Origin: Erwinia psidii
Lineage (GTDB): Bacteria; Pseudomonadota; Gammaproteobacteria; Enterobacterales; Enterobacteriaceae
Reading direction: 5' to 3'
Length of the DNA: 40,752 bases
NCBI RefSeq assembly: GCF_003846135.1
Contig: NZ_RHHM01000024.1
Coordinates: 1-40,752, forward strand
Shown here: piece by piece, positions 15,541 through 22,915 of the stretch
Layout of the letters: each line of letters begins with the position of its first letter
Position numbering within the stretch: position 1 is the first letter of the stretch
Notes under the pieces: generated by a model
Database searches by the model: none
Told to the model about the DNA's origin: nothing
The model's input: only the letters and a program-made list of their open reading frames with translations
Position numbers and translations under genes: made by a program

Positions 15541-16259
15541 GCGAAACGAATATCACTGAATCTGTACCCACCAGAGGGAAGAGAGGCCGGTGGTCCTGGC
15601 GATCTGCTGTTATCACCTGTCTGTACCTGACGATGGTGGCGGCTGGTTTTGTATTGTATGTGCTGGTCAGCGGCGTGACTGACCTGGATATGCGCCTTTC
15701 ACGTCTTGAAGCGCAGGACAATACCGCGACAACCACCGAGACGTTATCCACCCTTCAGTCGCGGATTTCAACGCTGCAGGCCGGGCTGGCCGATAACCAG
15801 CAGCGTGTGGAGACTTTGCAGAAAGCGGCTGAAGCACGGACCGGGCCTTCGCAGGAGCTGGCATCGTTGCAGGCATCTGCTGCACGTCTGCAACAGGCGC
15901 AGCAGGAGATGGCGGCCCGGCTGAGTGCGCTTGCTGAACAGCTGAATGCCCTGAAAACGGTACCGGCTACTGCGATTCCGGCTCCGGAAAAAACACCGAC
16001 AGACGTCAAAAAGCCTCTACTCGTTAAACCCCGTTCGACGGCTGTTGTTGCACGCCATGCACCGTTTGTGCTGACCGGCGTGGAAAGACGAGGCGCGGAG
16101 TCGTGGGTGGCGGTGGCCCCCCGCGGTTACCACAGCCTGTCGCAGATAGCGCTTATCGGTGAAGGGGAAACCGTCTCCGGCTGGACGCTGGTGCGTGCCG
16201 GTTACAGCGAAGCGACTTTTCGTGTCAACGGGCGCCTGACAGCCCTTAAGGTGGAGTAA
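15537..16259 (+). CDS. Inner-membrane coiled-coil protein of the transfer operon
   Basis: 240 aa with a cytoplasmic N-terminus (about 23 residues), one membrane segment (ITCLYLTMVAAGFVLYVLVSG, about 26-46) and a long periplasmic coiled coil (LDMRLSRLEAQ..., STLQSRISTLQAGLADNQQR and so on to about residue 140). A Pro/Lys linker and a compact C-terminal domain (FVLTGVERRGAESWVAVAPR) follow. It is coupled to the PilL-like gene by ATGA. It looks like an envelope-spanning scaffold of the transfer apparatus. I know no named family for it. Confidence 0.8.
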   Translation: MSETNITESVPTRGKRGRWSWRSAVITCLYLTMVAAGFVLYVLVSGVTDLDMRLSRLEAQDNTATTTETLSTLQSRISTLQAGLADNQQRVETLQKAAEARTGPSQELASLQASAARLQQAQQEMAARLSALAEQLNALKTVPATAIPAPEKTPTDVKKPLLVKPRSTAVVARHAPFVLTGVERRGAESWVAVAPRGYHSLSQIALIGEGETVSGWTLVRAGYSEATFRVNGRLTALKVE

Positions 16260-16265
16260 ACCATC

Positions 16266-16970
16266 ATGCAACTGAAACTGACTTTTCTGGCGCTGGTCAT
16301 GCTGAGTTCGCAGGCTCTGGCGGCCACGGATATCTCCGTAGTTGAAAACTCACAAACCACACAGAGCCAGACGCAGTCCCTGCAGCAGAAAGCCGGCGAA
16401 TGGGGGCTAAGCCCGGAGGATTACCAGCGGTATCAGCAACTGATGAATGGCCCCCGGGGTATCCAGTCCCCGGGACTGGATCCGTTGTCGGCACTGGGGA
16501 TTGAGGCCCGCACGCCGGCAGAGCGCCGCCAGTATGCGGAAAAATGGGTTAAAGAGGAATTTGTCCGTACGCAAAAAGAACTGGATTTCCAGCGGGAAAT
16601 CAACGCGGCCTGGCAACGGCTTTATCCGGACAGACTGCCGGTGAATCTGGGGAATGCTGCCGGTGTTGCCCGGGATACCGGGGGGCGTCTGGCGTTGTTC
16701 GTTAAGTCGAAGAACTGTCCGACCTGCGATGCGCGGCTGTCTGCGGTGCTCAGTGACAATCGTCCGGTTGATATTTACCTGGTCGACAGCGAGGGGAGTG
16801 ACGATAAGTTACGCCAGTGGGCCCGTGCTCACCGTATCCCGGCGGAAAAAGTCCGTTCCCGCCAGATTACGCTGAACCATGATGGTGACCGCTGGCTGCG
16901 CTTTGGCGACGGAATGATGCCGGTGTTGCTGCAACAGGGGGAAAAAGGATGGCATATCGCCGCATTCTGA
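16266..16970 (+). CDS. ICE protein, PFL_4693 family (thioredoxin-like CPTC)
   Basis: 234 aa, exported (signal peptide MQLKLTFLALVMLSSQALAA). It belongs to the PFL_4693 ICE family (TIGR03759 from memory), recognised by WGLSPEDYQRYQQLMNGPRG, SPGLDPLSALGIEARTPAER and AWQRLYP. The C-terminal half has a CPTC motif (Cys151, Cys154) in LALFVKSKNCPTCDARLSAV, followed by IYLVDS, a thioredoxin-like layout suggesting periplasmic disulfide exchange or metal binding. It overlaps the transglycosylase gene by 22 bases. Confidence 0.87.
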   Translation: MQLKLTFLALVMLSSQALAATDISVVENSQTTQSQTQSLQQKAGEWGLSPEDYQRYQQLMNGPRGIQSPGLDPLSALGIEARTPAERRQYAEKWVKEEFVRTQKELDFQREINAAWQRLYPDRLPVNLGNAAGVARDTGGRLALFVKSKNCPTCDARLSAVLSDNRPVDIYLVDSEGSDDKLRQWARAHRIPAEKVRSRQITLNHDGDRWLRFGDGMMPVLLQQGEKGWHIAAF

Positions 16971-17623
16971 TCGCCCTGATGCTGGCGGTAAGTGGCAGTG
17001 CAACGGCAACTGGTGAGACTGTACCGGAAGGGTATATCCGGGTGGCCGTTGCGCACGGGGTACCGCCGGAAGCGCTCTATTCTGTCTCGCTGACGGAAAC
17101 CGCCATGGCGCCACGATCAATTGCTGCGGTGGTCAGGCAGAAGACAAATCTGCCTGCTGTGAGCCGTCCCTGGCCGTGGACGATTAATGTGGCGGGTAAG
17201 GGATACCGCTACGCCAGCCGTCTGGAGGCCTGGCAGGCGCTGCAGGTGTTTATGTCACGCTATTCCCCTAAACGTATTGATGTCGGTCTGGCTCAGGTAA
17301 ACCTGGGCTGGAACGGGCATCACTTTGTGTCGACCTGGGCGGCGTTTGACCCGTACACCAATCTCAATGCCGCAGCCACCATTCTGCGTGAGTGCTGGGA
17401 GCGTAAACCGGGTAGCTGGCTGGATGCGGCCGGTTGTTATCACCATCCGGCGGGTGGGCAAGCTGCAGCACGATACAAAATTATCGTGGAGCGTCATCTT
17501 GTCCGTCTCAGCAGCACGACCCGCCAGCCCCCTTTGTTGCCGCCTTCTTTATTACCGCAGACAGTGGCAGCCATTGCCCCTGAACCTGGTTTTATCTGGA
17601 CTGAACCCGGGAGTGAACCATGA
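16949..17623 (+). CDS. Lytic transglycosylase (SLT) of the transfer system
   Basis: 224 aa periplasmic muramidase that would open peptidoglycan for assembly of the conjugation machine. Signal peptide: MAYRRILIALMLAVSGSATA. The catalytic glutamate is Glu50 in SVSLTETAM, followed by the SLT pattern (RYASRLEAWQALQVFM, RIDVGLAQVNLGWN, FDPYTNLNAAATILRECW, CYHHP). A Pro-rich tail ends it. The position next to the PFL_4693 and PFL_4695 genes is the standard order in this ICE family. Confidence 0.92.
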   Translation: MAYRRILIALMLAVSGSATATGETVPEGYIRVAVAHGVPPEALYSVSLTETAMAPRSIAAVVRQKTNLPAVSRPWPWTINVAGKGYRYASRLEAWQALQVFMSRYSPKRIDVGLAQVNLGWNGHHFVSTWAAFDPYTNLNAAATILRECWERKPGSWLDAAGCYHHPAGGQAAARYKIIVERHLVRLSSTTRQPPLLPPSLLPQTVAAIAPEPGFIWTEPGSEP

Positions 17624-18135
17624 TGAAAAAACTGTTTTTAATGATGAGTCTTTTTCTTCCCCTGACGGGCCATGCCGGACTGAACGTCATCGCTGACCTC
17701 GGTGGGGAGGATGCTTCGTCTTATTTTGACGGCATTAATAAACAACCCAGCCTGCCGGAGGCGTCAACGGCAACCACACAGTCCCCCGTTTCTGCGATGG
17801 CAGCGATGTTTCCGGTCAGCACGCCGGAGATGACGCCGGGGACGGTGGAGGATCGTCCTCTGCAGTTGCCGGGCATTGGTGCGCTTTTCCTTATCGGTGA
17901 TGACGAACAGTCACGGTACTGGCTGGCAGAGAATGCGCAGGCGCTAATTGCCCGGCATGCGGCAGGCATGATTGTCAGTGTTGACAGCGCGTCGGCGGTT
18001 GAGTCATTGCGGGATCTGGCTCCCGGTGTTCCGATGGCACCAGCATCCGGCTCTGAGCTGGCCCGCCGTCTGCAGTTGCGGCATTACCCGGTGCTGATCA
18101 CAGATACCGGATTGTCCCGACAGGTACGGCCGTGA
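17620..18135 (+). CDS. ICE protein, PFL_4695 family
   Basis: 171-aa secreted protein: signal peptide MMKKLFLMMSLFLPLTGHAG, then LNVIADLGGEDASSYFDGIN, a Ser/Thr/Pro-rich middle and the conserved end IVSVDSASAVESLRDLAPGV, ELARRLQLRHYPVLITDTGL. This matches the PFL_4695 family (TIGR03765 from memory). The biochemical role is unknown; it is presumably periplasmic and part of the secretion channel. It overlaps both neighbours by four bases (ATGA). Confidence 0.88.
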   Translation: MMKKLFLMMSLFLPLTGHAGLNVIADLGGEDASSYFDGINKQPSLPEASTATTQSPVSAMAAMFPVSTPEMTPGTVEDRPLQLPGIGALFLIGDDEQSRYWLAENAQALIARHAAGMIVSVDSASAVESLRDLAPGVPMAPASGSELARRLQLRHYPVLITDTGLSRQVRP

Positions 18136-18734
18136 TGAGCGCACTGCAACTGAGTGCTGCGCTGCTGGTCAACCCGTTACCGGCCCTGCTTCTGGCGGGG
18201 CTGTTTATCGTGGTGATGCTGCGTCTGAGTTTTCGTCAGCGGGAGAAAGCCAGCGTTCGTCGCCACCGTTGCTATCAGGCTGCGGCGGCACGGGTGCTGG
18301 AAAAACTGGGCACTCTCCCGGGGGACGGACAGCGTATGCGGTATCTGCGCAAAATTAACCCTTATGTGTTTGAGGAACTGCTGTTGCTGGCACTGGAACG
18401 ACAGGGGTTGACAGTGGTTCGTAATGCGTCTTACAGCGGGGATGGCGGCACTGATGGACAGGTCATTATTGATGACGAATGCTGGTTGATCCAGGCCAAA
18501 CGCTACAGCCGGGCGATTACGCCAGCCCATATTCGCGACTTTGACCAGCTTCTTGAACAGCGTACCTGCTGCGGTTTTTTCATTCACACTGGCCGGACCG
18601 GAAAGATGAGCCGGGCGGTCAGCTCCACCTCTCCGCGTCTTTTTATCATCAGCGGTCAGCGTCTGCTGGATCTGCTTGCCGGTCGACATGACTGGCTGTC
18701 GGGTTGTTCATATTTTCAGAGGAAATCTGTATGA
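18132..18734 (+). CDS. Membrane-anchored Mrr-like restriction endonuclease domain protein
   Basis: 200 aa. An N-terminal membrane segment (LLVNPLPALLLAGLFIVVML, about 11-30) is followed by a basic stretch and a PD-(D/E)xK nuclease domain of the Mrr type. NPYVFEELLLLALERQGLTV starts the fold; SGDGGTDGQVIIDDECWLI with Asp104/Asp108 and QAK (Gln121, Lys123) form the active-site pattern. FFIHTGRTGKMSRAV follows. All expected catalytic residues are visible. It is coupled by ATGA in the transfer operon, so it is a standard part of this ICE type and not cargo. The role of a nuclease next to TraD is unexplained. Confidence 0.88.
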   Translation: MMSALQLSAALLVNPLPALLLAGLFIVVMLRLSFRQREKASVRRHRCYQAAAARVLEKLGTLPGDGQRMRYLRKINPYVFEELLLLALERQGLTVVRNASYSGDGGTDGQVIIDDECWLIQAKRYSRAITPAHIRDFDQLLEQRTCCGFFIHTGRTGKMSRAVSSTSPRLFIISGQRLLDLLAGRHDWLSGCSYFQRKSV

Positions 18735-19234
18735 CATTTTCGTTACTGAGGACCTGGTGCCTCACCCTGGGCCGCTTATTTTTTCTGTGGCCGGCGTTAC
18801 TGACCGGAGGCGTGATGCTGGTGATGGCCTTCTTGTCGTATCAGGGAGGCGTTGCATCGCGGCTGGATTATTACATGTATGAGGCCGCCCGCTGGCGCAA
18901 CGCACCGGAGGGGAGCCTTATGGTGCGGCGCTGTATTGATGCCGCTGCGGACAATGCCGTATTCCCTGTAGCACCGCTGAGCGGAGATGAATGGCGTGCG
19001 ATGGCTACACGGGAAACTGACTGCCCGACAGCGGCGGAACCGTTTGAACAGGCAGCAGAAAACGATATCCGTGCATTACATCTGCTGATGAAAATTGTTC
19101 TGACGATCAGCATTTGCCTGGAACTGTTTATGACGGTTCGTGCCCGAAGGAGAAGGGGTCACAGTGGCGCGGTGACGCATGTTCGCATGGCAAAGGGCGA
19201 TGTCCGTATTGTCAGGGAGGAAGATAATGAGTAA
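18731..19234 (+). CDS. Transfer-operon membrane protein (two TM segments)
   Basis: 167 aa. Segment one is LGRLFFLWPALLTGGVMLVM (about 12-31); segment two is LLMKIVLTISICLELFMTV (about 119-137). The region between (about 32-118) has acid and cysteine residues and is probably periplasmic; the basic C-terminus is cytoplasmic. ATG 18731 is chosen for its ATGA overlap with the upstream stop. It precedes traD with an 8-base overlap, a place often taken by a small membrane partner of the coupling protein. No family name recognised. Confidence 0.8.
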   Translation: MTFSLLRTWCLTLGRLFFLWPALLTGGVMLVMAFLSYQGGVASRLDYYMYEAARWRNAPEGSLMVRRCIDAAADNAVFPVAPLSGDEWRAMATRETDCPTAAEPFEQAAENDIRALHLLMKIVLTISICLELFMTVRARRRRGHSGAVTHVRMAKGDVRIVREEDNE

Positions 19235-21317
19235 CCGCTATGTGATTGAAGCCCTGCTGCGTCCGGCGGTTGAGCTGAATACTGCCGTCGTGGCCGGTAT
19301 GGCGGCATATGTTTGTGTACAGGCTCCCTGGGCTGTGGCGCTGGCACCTTCAGTCAGCTATGTAACCGCGTCTGGTTTTGCAGTGTTATCCGTTGTACGT
19401 GCCCGGCAGGGGATGAATATTATTCGTTATCGCCGCAATCTGACCCGGCTCCCCCGCTACGTCATGAGCACCGGGCAGATACCGGTCAGCCGTCAGCGCC
19501 TGTTTCTGGGGCGCGGGTTTCGCTGGACGCAAAAACACACCCAGCGACTGCAGGATACGCTACGTCCGGAAGTGGCGAAGTACCTGCAGCCGGGCCGGTT
19601 GTATCAGGTCGCTCGCTGGCTGGAAATGAGGACGGAGCATTCAGCGCCGGGTCTGGGAAAACTCCTGCGCACGGATTCACCCCTGAACCCGGTTCGCCCA
19701 TTGCCGCCGGTGGGTGGTAATCCGGTACTGCACGGCATAGAGCCGGATGAGCAGGATGTCTGGCTGGCGCTGCTGGAGCGTGTCGGGCATACCATCGTCT
19801 ATGGCACCACCCGCGTGGGAAAAACACGCCTGGCAGAGCTGCTGGTTACCCAGGATATCCGTCGTGGTGAAGTCACCATTGTTTTTGACCCGAAGGGCGA
19901 TGCCGATCTGATGAAGCGAGTCTGGGCTGAAGCACACCGTGCCGGCCGGGGTGATGCGCTGTATATTTTCCATCTGGGCTGGCCTGAAATATCTGCCCGC
20001 TATAACGCTGTCGGGCGTTTTGGCCGGGTGTCAGAAGTGGCGTCCCGCGTGGCGGGCCAGCTGTCAGGAGAGGGGAACAGCGCGGCGTTCCGTGAGTTTG
20101 CCTGGCGGTTCGTCAACATTATCGCCCGGGCCTTGGTAGCACTGGGCGAGCGTCCGGATTACACCCTGATTATGCGCTATGTGAACAATATCGCCGATCT
20201 GTATATCCGTTACGCAGAGAAGGTTATCCGTGAGCAGCTTCCCTCGCTGCAGGCACAAATTCAGAATAACGAGCAGGTTCTGGGGGATGATGATGTCCCG
20301 CGGAATATGCAGGGGCAGCCGGATGCGGTACGTATCTGGTCCATTGAGGTGGCACTCAGTTCAGAAGAGGGGAAGCAGCTGTATGATCCCATTCTGGATG
20401 GTCTGCGTAGCGCTGTACGCTATGATCGTACCTATTTTGATAAAATTGTGGCTTCCCTGCTGCCTTTGCTGGAGAAATTGACAACCGGGAAAACCGCGGA
20501 GTTGCTGGCACCGGACTATCTGGATATGAGCGATTCGCGACCGATTTTTGACTGGGAGCAGATAATCCGTAAAAAGGCCGTGGTGTATATCGGCCTCGAT
20601 GCGCTCAGTGACAGCGAAGTGGCCAGCGCCGTGGGAAATTCCATGTTTGCCGATCTGGTGAGCGTGGCGGGTCATATCTACAAGCACGGTATTCATGCCG
20701 GGCTACCGGGAGAGGGGGAGAGCAAGGTCCCGATTAACCTGCACTGTGATGAGTTCAATGAGCTGATGGGTGATGAATTTATCCCGCTTATTAACAAAGG
20801 GGGCGGTGCCGGCATGCAGGTGACGGCCTACACCCAGACCTCATCGGATATTGAGGCCCGGATCGGCAATGCGGCCAAAACGGCTCAGGTCCAGGGTAAC
20901 TTCAACAATCTGATTATGTTACGTGTCAGGGAGAACCGTACCGCCGAACTCCTGACCACGCAGCTGCCGCAGGTGGAGATTTACACCAAGACGCTGGTCT
21001 CTGGTCATCAGGATACCGATATCAGTGCGGGCCAGGATTTTACCTCCAGTACGCAGGATCGTGTCGGAACGGTCAAGGTGCCGTTGCTGGAGCCGGCTGA
21101 TGTGGTAACACTACCGAAAGGGCAGGCATTCGCCCTGCTGGAAGGCGGGCAATTGTGGAAAATCCGCATGCCGCTGCCTGCCGGTGATGTGGATGATAAA
21201 CTGATGCCGCAGAGTATTGCGAAAATTGCCGAGGAAATGCGCCGCAATTATCACAGTGGTGATGCGTGGTGGAATGATGCGCCGGCCATTGTGCCAGCAG
21301 GAGGTGAACGTGGCTGA
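19227..21317 (+). CDS. traD: Type IV coupling protein TraD
   Basis: 696-aa coupling ATPase of the SXT/ICE TraD type (TIGR03743 from memory) that brings the relaxase-DNA complex to the secretion channel. Two N-terminal membrane segments (AAYVCVQAPWAVALA, VSYVTASGFAVLSVV) lie within about residues 24-57. Walker A is GTTRVGKTRLAELL near 194-207, FDPKGDADL follows, and NLHCDEFNEL near 504-513 is Walker B. YTQTSSDIEARIG and the MLRVREN region are typical. ATG 19227 with GGGAGGAAG upstream is the best start. Confidence 0.94.
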   Translation: MSNRYVIEALLRPAVELNTAVVAGMAAYVCVQAPWAVALAPSVSYVTASGFAVLSVVRARQGMNIIRYRRNLTRLPRYVMSTGQIPVSRQRLFLGRGFRWTQKHTQRLQDTLRPEVAKYLQPGRLYQVARWLEMRTEHSAPGLGKLLRTDSPLNPVRPLPPVGGNPVLHGIEPDEQDVWLALLERVGHTIVYGTTRVGKTRLAELLVTQDIRRGEVTIVFDPKGDADLMKRVWAEAHRAGRGDALYIFHLGWPEISARYNAVGRFGRVSEVASRVAGQLSGEGNSAAFREFAWRFVNIIARALVALGERPDYTLIMRYVNNIADLYIRYAEKVIREQLPSLQAQIQNNEQVLGDDDVPRNMQGQPDAVRIWSIEVALSSEEGKQLYDPILDGLRSAVRYDRTYFDKIVASLLPLLEKLTTGKTAELLAPDYLDMSDSRPIFDWEQIIRKKAVVYIGLDALSDSEVASAVGNSMFADLVSVAGHIYKHGIHAGLPGEGESKVPINLHCDEFNELMGDEFIPLINKGGGAGMQVTAYTQTSSDIEARIGNAAKTAQVQGNFNNLIMLRVRENRTAELLTTQLPQVEIYTKTLVSGHQDTDISAGQDFTSSTQDRVGTVKVPLLEPADVVTLPKGQAFALLEGGQLWKIRMPLPAGDVDDKLMPQSIAKIAEEMRRNYHSGDAWWNDAPAIVPAGGERG

Positions 21318-22068
21318 ACCTCAGCGTAATAGTCCTCCCCCGCCCCGGCCGGAGAAGCCACATGGTTTGCTTTATAATGTGTTCTGGGGCTGGCCCTGGG
21401 CATTGATCGGCATGCTGCTGGGTTCGCTGATGCTGAGCCTGCTGATTGAGTACACCGGCATAGCGTTCTTCTGGCCGGAAGCGGGGGCAGCCCACAGCGA
21501 GGCTGTGATGAATACCGAACTGGGCTGGTTGTCGACAGAATTCACCCGCAGCCTGTTGCTGTCTGAGCCTTCTGTGACTGTTGTTAAATGGGTAACAGTA
21601 GCGTATCAGTGGCTGTTTGTTGACAGTGGGTTTACTGGCTGGATAAAGCAGCAGAATGTGTTGCAAACTGGCAGCGATAACGAGCTGACCCGTAATCTGA
21701 ACAACTGGAGTGGGTGGCTCGCGGGCTATCTACATGAATATCTGATGGCGACCGTATGGATATGCGTGATTACCCTGGTGCGAGTAACCATACTGGTTCT
21801 GTCAGTCCCGTTGTTTCTGATGGTGGTGCTGGTTTCGCTGGTCGAAGGGCTGGGACGCAGGGATCTTCGGCGCTATGGGGCAGGTTATGAAAGTTCGTTT
21901 GTTTATCACCATGCCAAGAAGATGGTGAAACCAGCGATCGTAGTACCCATGATGCTGTATCTTTCCTGGCCGACGGCGGTATACCCCAACCTGCTGCTGT
22001 TGCCTGCTGCCATATTGCTGGGTGTCGCTATCACGGTCACCACGGCTTCATTTAAAAAGTATCTTTAG
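21310..22068 (+). CDS. ICE membrane protein, PFL_4697 family
   Basis: 252 aa with about four membrane segments: WALIGMLLGSLMLSLLIEYT, VWICVITLVRVTILVLSVPL running into FLMVVLVSLVEG, and VPMMLYLSWPTAVYPNLLLL running into PAAILLGVAI. A signature SSFVYHHAKKMVKP lies between the last two groups. It matches the PFL_4697 family (TIGR03747 from memory), always directly after traD. GTG 21310 is chosen: AGGAGG lies 6 bases upstream and it overlaps the traD stop. It is the last gene before the accessory slot. Confidence 0.88.
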   Translation: MAEPQRNSPPPPRPEKPHGLLYNVFWGWPWALIGMLLGSLMLSLLIEYTGIAFFWPEAGAAHSEAVMNTELGWLSTEFTRSLLLSEPSVTVVKWVTVAYQWLFVDSGFTGWIKQQNVLQTGSDNELTRNLNNWSGWLAGYLHEYLMATVWICVITLVRVTILVLSVPLFLMVVLVSLVEGLGRRDLRRYGAGYESSFVYHHAKKMVKPAIVVPMMLYLSWPTAVYPNLLLLPAAILLGVAITVTTASFKKYL

Positions 22069-22080
22069 TTATCAGCGCTG

Positions 22081-22119
22081 GACGAAGGCGTACAAAACTT
22101 GTTTTTGTGCGTCTTCGTC
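22081..22119 (+). terminator. Long imperfect hairpin after the traD operon
   Basis: Bases 22081-22097 (GACGAAGGCGTACAAAA) pair with 22103-22119 (TTTTGTGCGTCTTCGTC) through 17 pairs, two of them G-U in plus-strand RNA. GCT and AGC outside extend it past one bulge. It can act as the end of the traD operon message. The T run lies within the stem, so termination is likely but not certain. Confidence 0.55.
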
Positions 22120-22203
22120 AGCAGACAAGCCCCTGAACAGTCGCTAACTGGCGCGTCAGGTTTAAACTTAGACTTGCCGCTGGTAAATGGTCAAAAATCT
22201 TGG

Positions 22204-22218
22204 GTGCACGGTGTTGGC
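22204..22218 (+). repeat. Isolated iteron-like sequence
   Basis: GTGCACGGTGTTGGC differs by one base each from the matching parts of repeat units 6 and 7 of the tract at 9163-9428. A run of A (TCAAAAAT) lies upstream, at a similar place to the A run in the iterons. It is 13 kb away, in the non-coding gap after traD. Confidence 0.45.
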
Positions 22219-22302
22219 GATGTGTGAAGTTTGTCCGACAGACTAACCGATCTGTGCGATAAACTGTCTACCTGTCTTTAATATCAACAGGGATGATGCT
22301 GA

Positions 22303-22542
22303 ATGTATCTGAGCTCATTGGCGCATCGCGTTATGCTTATTGCCGCCGAACATAACGTACAAGCAGGGCAGGTCCTGCCTGAGCGGGCGTTTGATTTGTT
22401 TCTGACTGAAGAGGGGGCTGGGGACGCTCTGATGGAGTTGTATCTGGACGGTTTGCTGGAAGAAGTCCCTCATGAGGTGGATATTCTGACGAAGAAAGGG
22501 TTTGAGTACATACAACGACACTGCGCCGTTCTGGAGGTCTGA
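22303..22542 (+). CDS. Small hypothetical protein (79 aa)
   Basis: 79-aa acidic protein beginning MYLSSLAHRVMLIAAEHNVQ with an EEGAGDALMELYLDGLLEEV core and a C-terminal helix. AGGGATGATGCTGA precedes the ATG. It looks soluble and helical; the pattern LFLTEEGAGDALMELYLDGL and LTKKGFEYIQRH resembles a small winged-helix-like protein, but I do not recognise a family. It lies at the left edge of the accessory slot, upstream of the Abi-like gene, and could be its regulator or an unrelated ICE gene. Confidence 0.6.
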   Translation: MYLSSLAHRVMLIAAEHNVQAGQVLPERAFDLFLTEEGAGDALMELYLDGLLEEVPHEVDILTKKGFEYIQRHCAVLEV

Positions 22543-22915
22543 AATGTATTACTCAGACCTATAGAGGGGTACAGGTCAGGAGTAGCCTTACGTTTCTAAT
22601 GAAGAAATTTCTGGCATCTCTTTGTGTTAATCAATGAGGAACAGGCAGGCTTGTTCATTGGCTTCTGGGGAAAACGAGAAGGTACGTGCTTAAGTAGTAA
22701 CTTTAAGTATTTTAATGTGTTAGCTTGAGTGGGATAAAGGAAGATTGCTACAATGCTCTGCAGTAAGGTGGTCCCGGAAAAAGTGTCACCTCAAAAAAGC
22801 GAAACCCCGAGAGGGACCAAAGTCTGTCTCGGGGATCTAAGTAGATTGTTGGAGGCGCTTAGTGTTACCACCAGAGGGGCCGAACCAACTGCTCTGATAA
22901 GGATTCTAAACACTC
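22543..22915. other. Non-coding region upstream of the Abi-like gene
   Basis: There is no gene in these 373 bases. CCCCGAGA (22805-22812) pairs with TCTCGGGG (22827-22834), an 8-bp stem with a 14-base loop and no T run. CAATGAGGAACA and TTGTTCATTG near 22633-22661 are partly complementary. A/T-rich sequence (TTAAGTATTTTAATGTG, about 22702-22718) could hold a promoter. AAGGA lies about 12 bases before the Abi-like ATG. Confidence 0.4.

Noticed and set aside
18132..18734. Acquired restriction system (cargo)
   Set aside because: The Mrr-like nuclease is coupled on both sides in the transfer operon, has normal base composition and belongs to the usual gene order of this ICE type, unlike the true cargo at 33157-35087.
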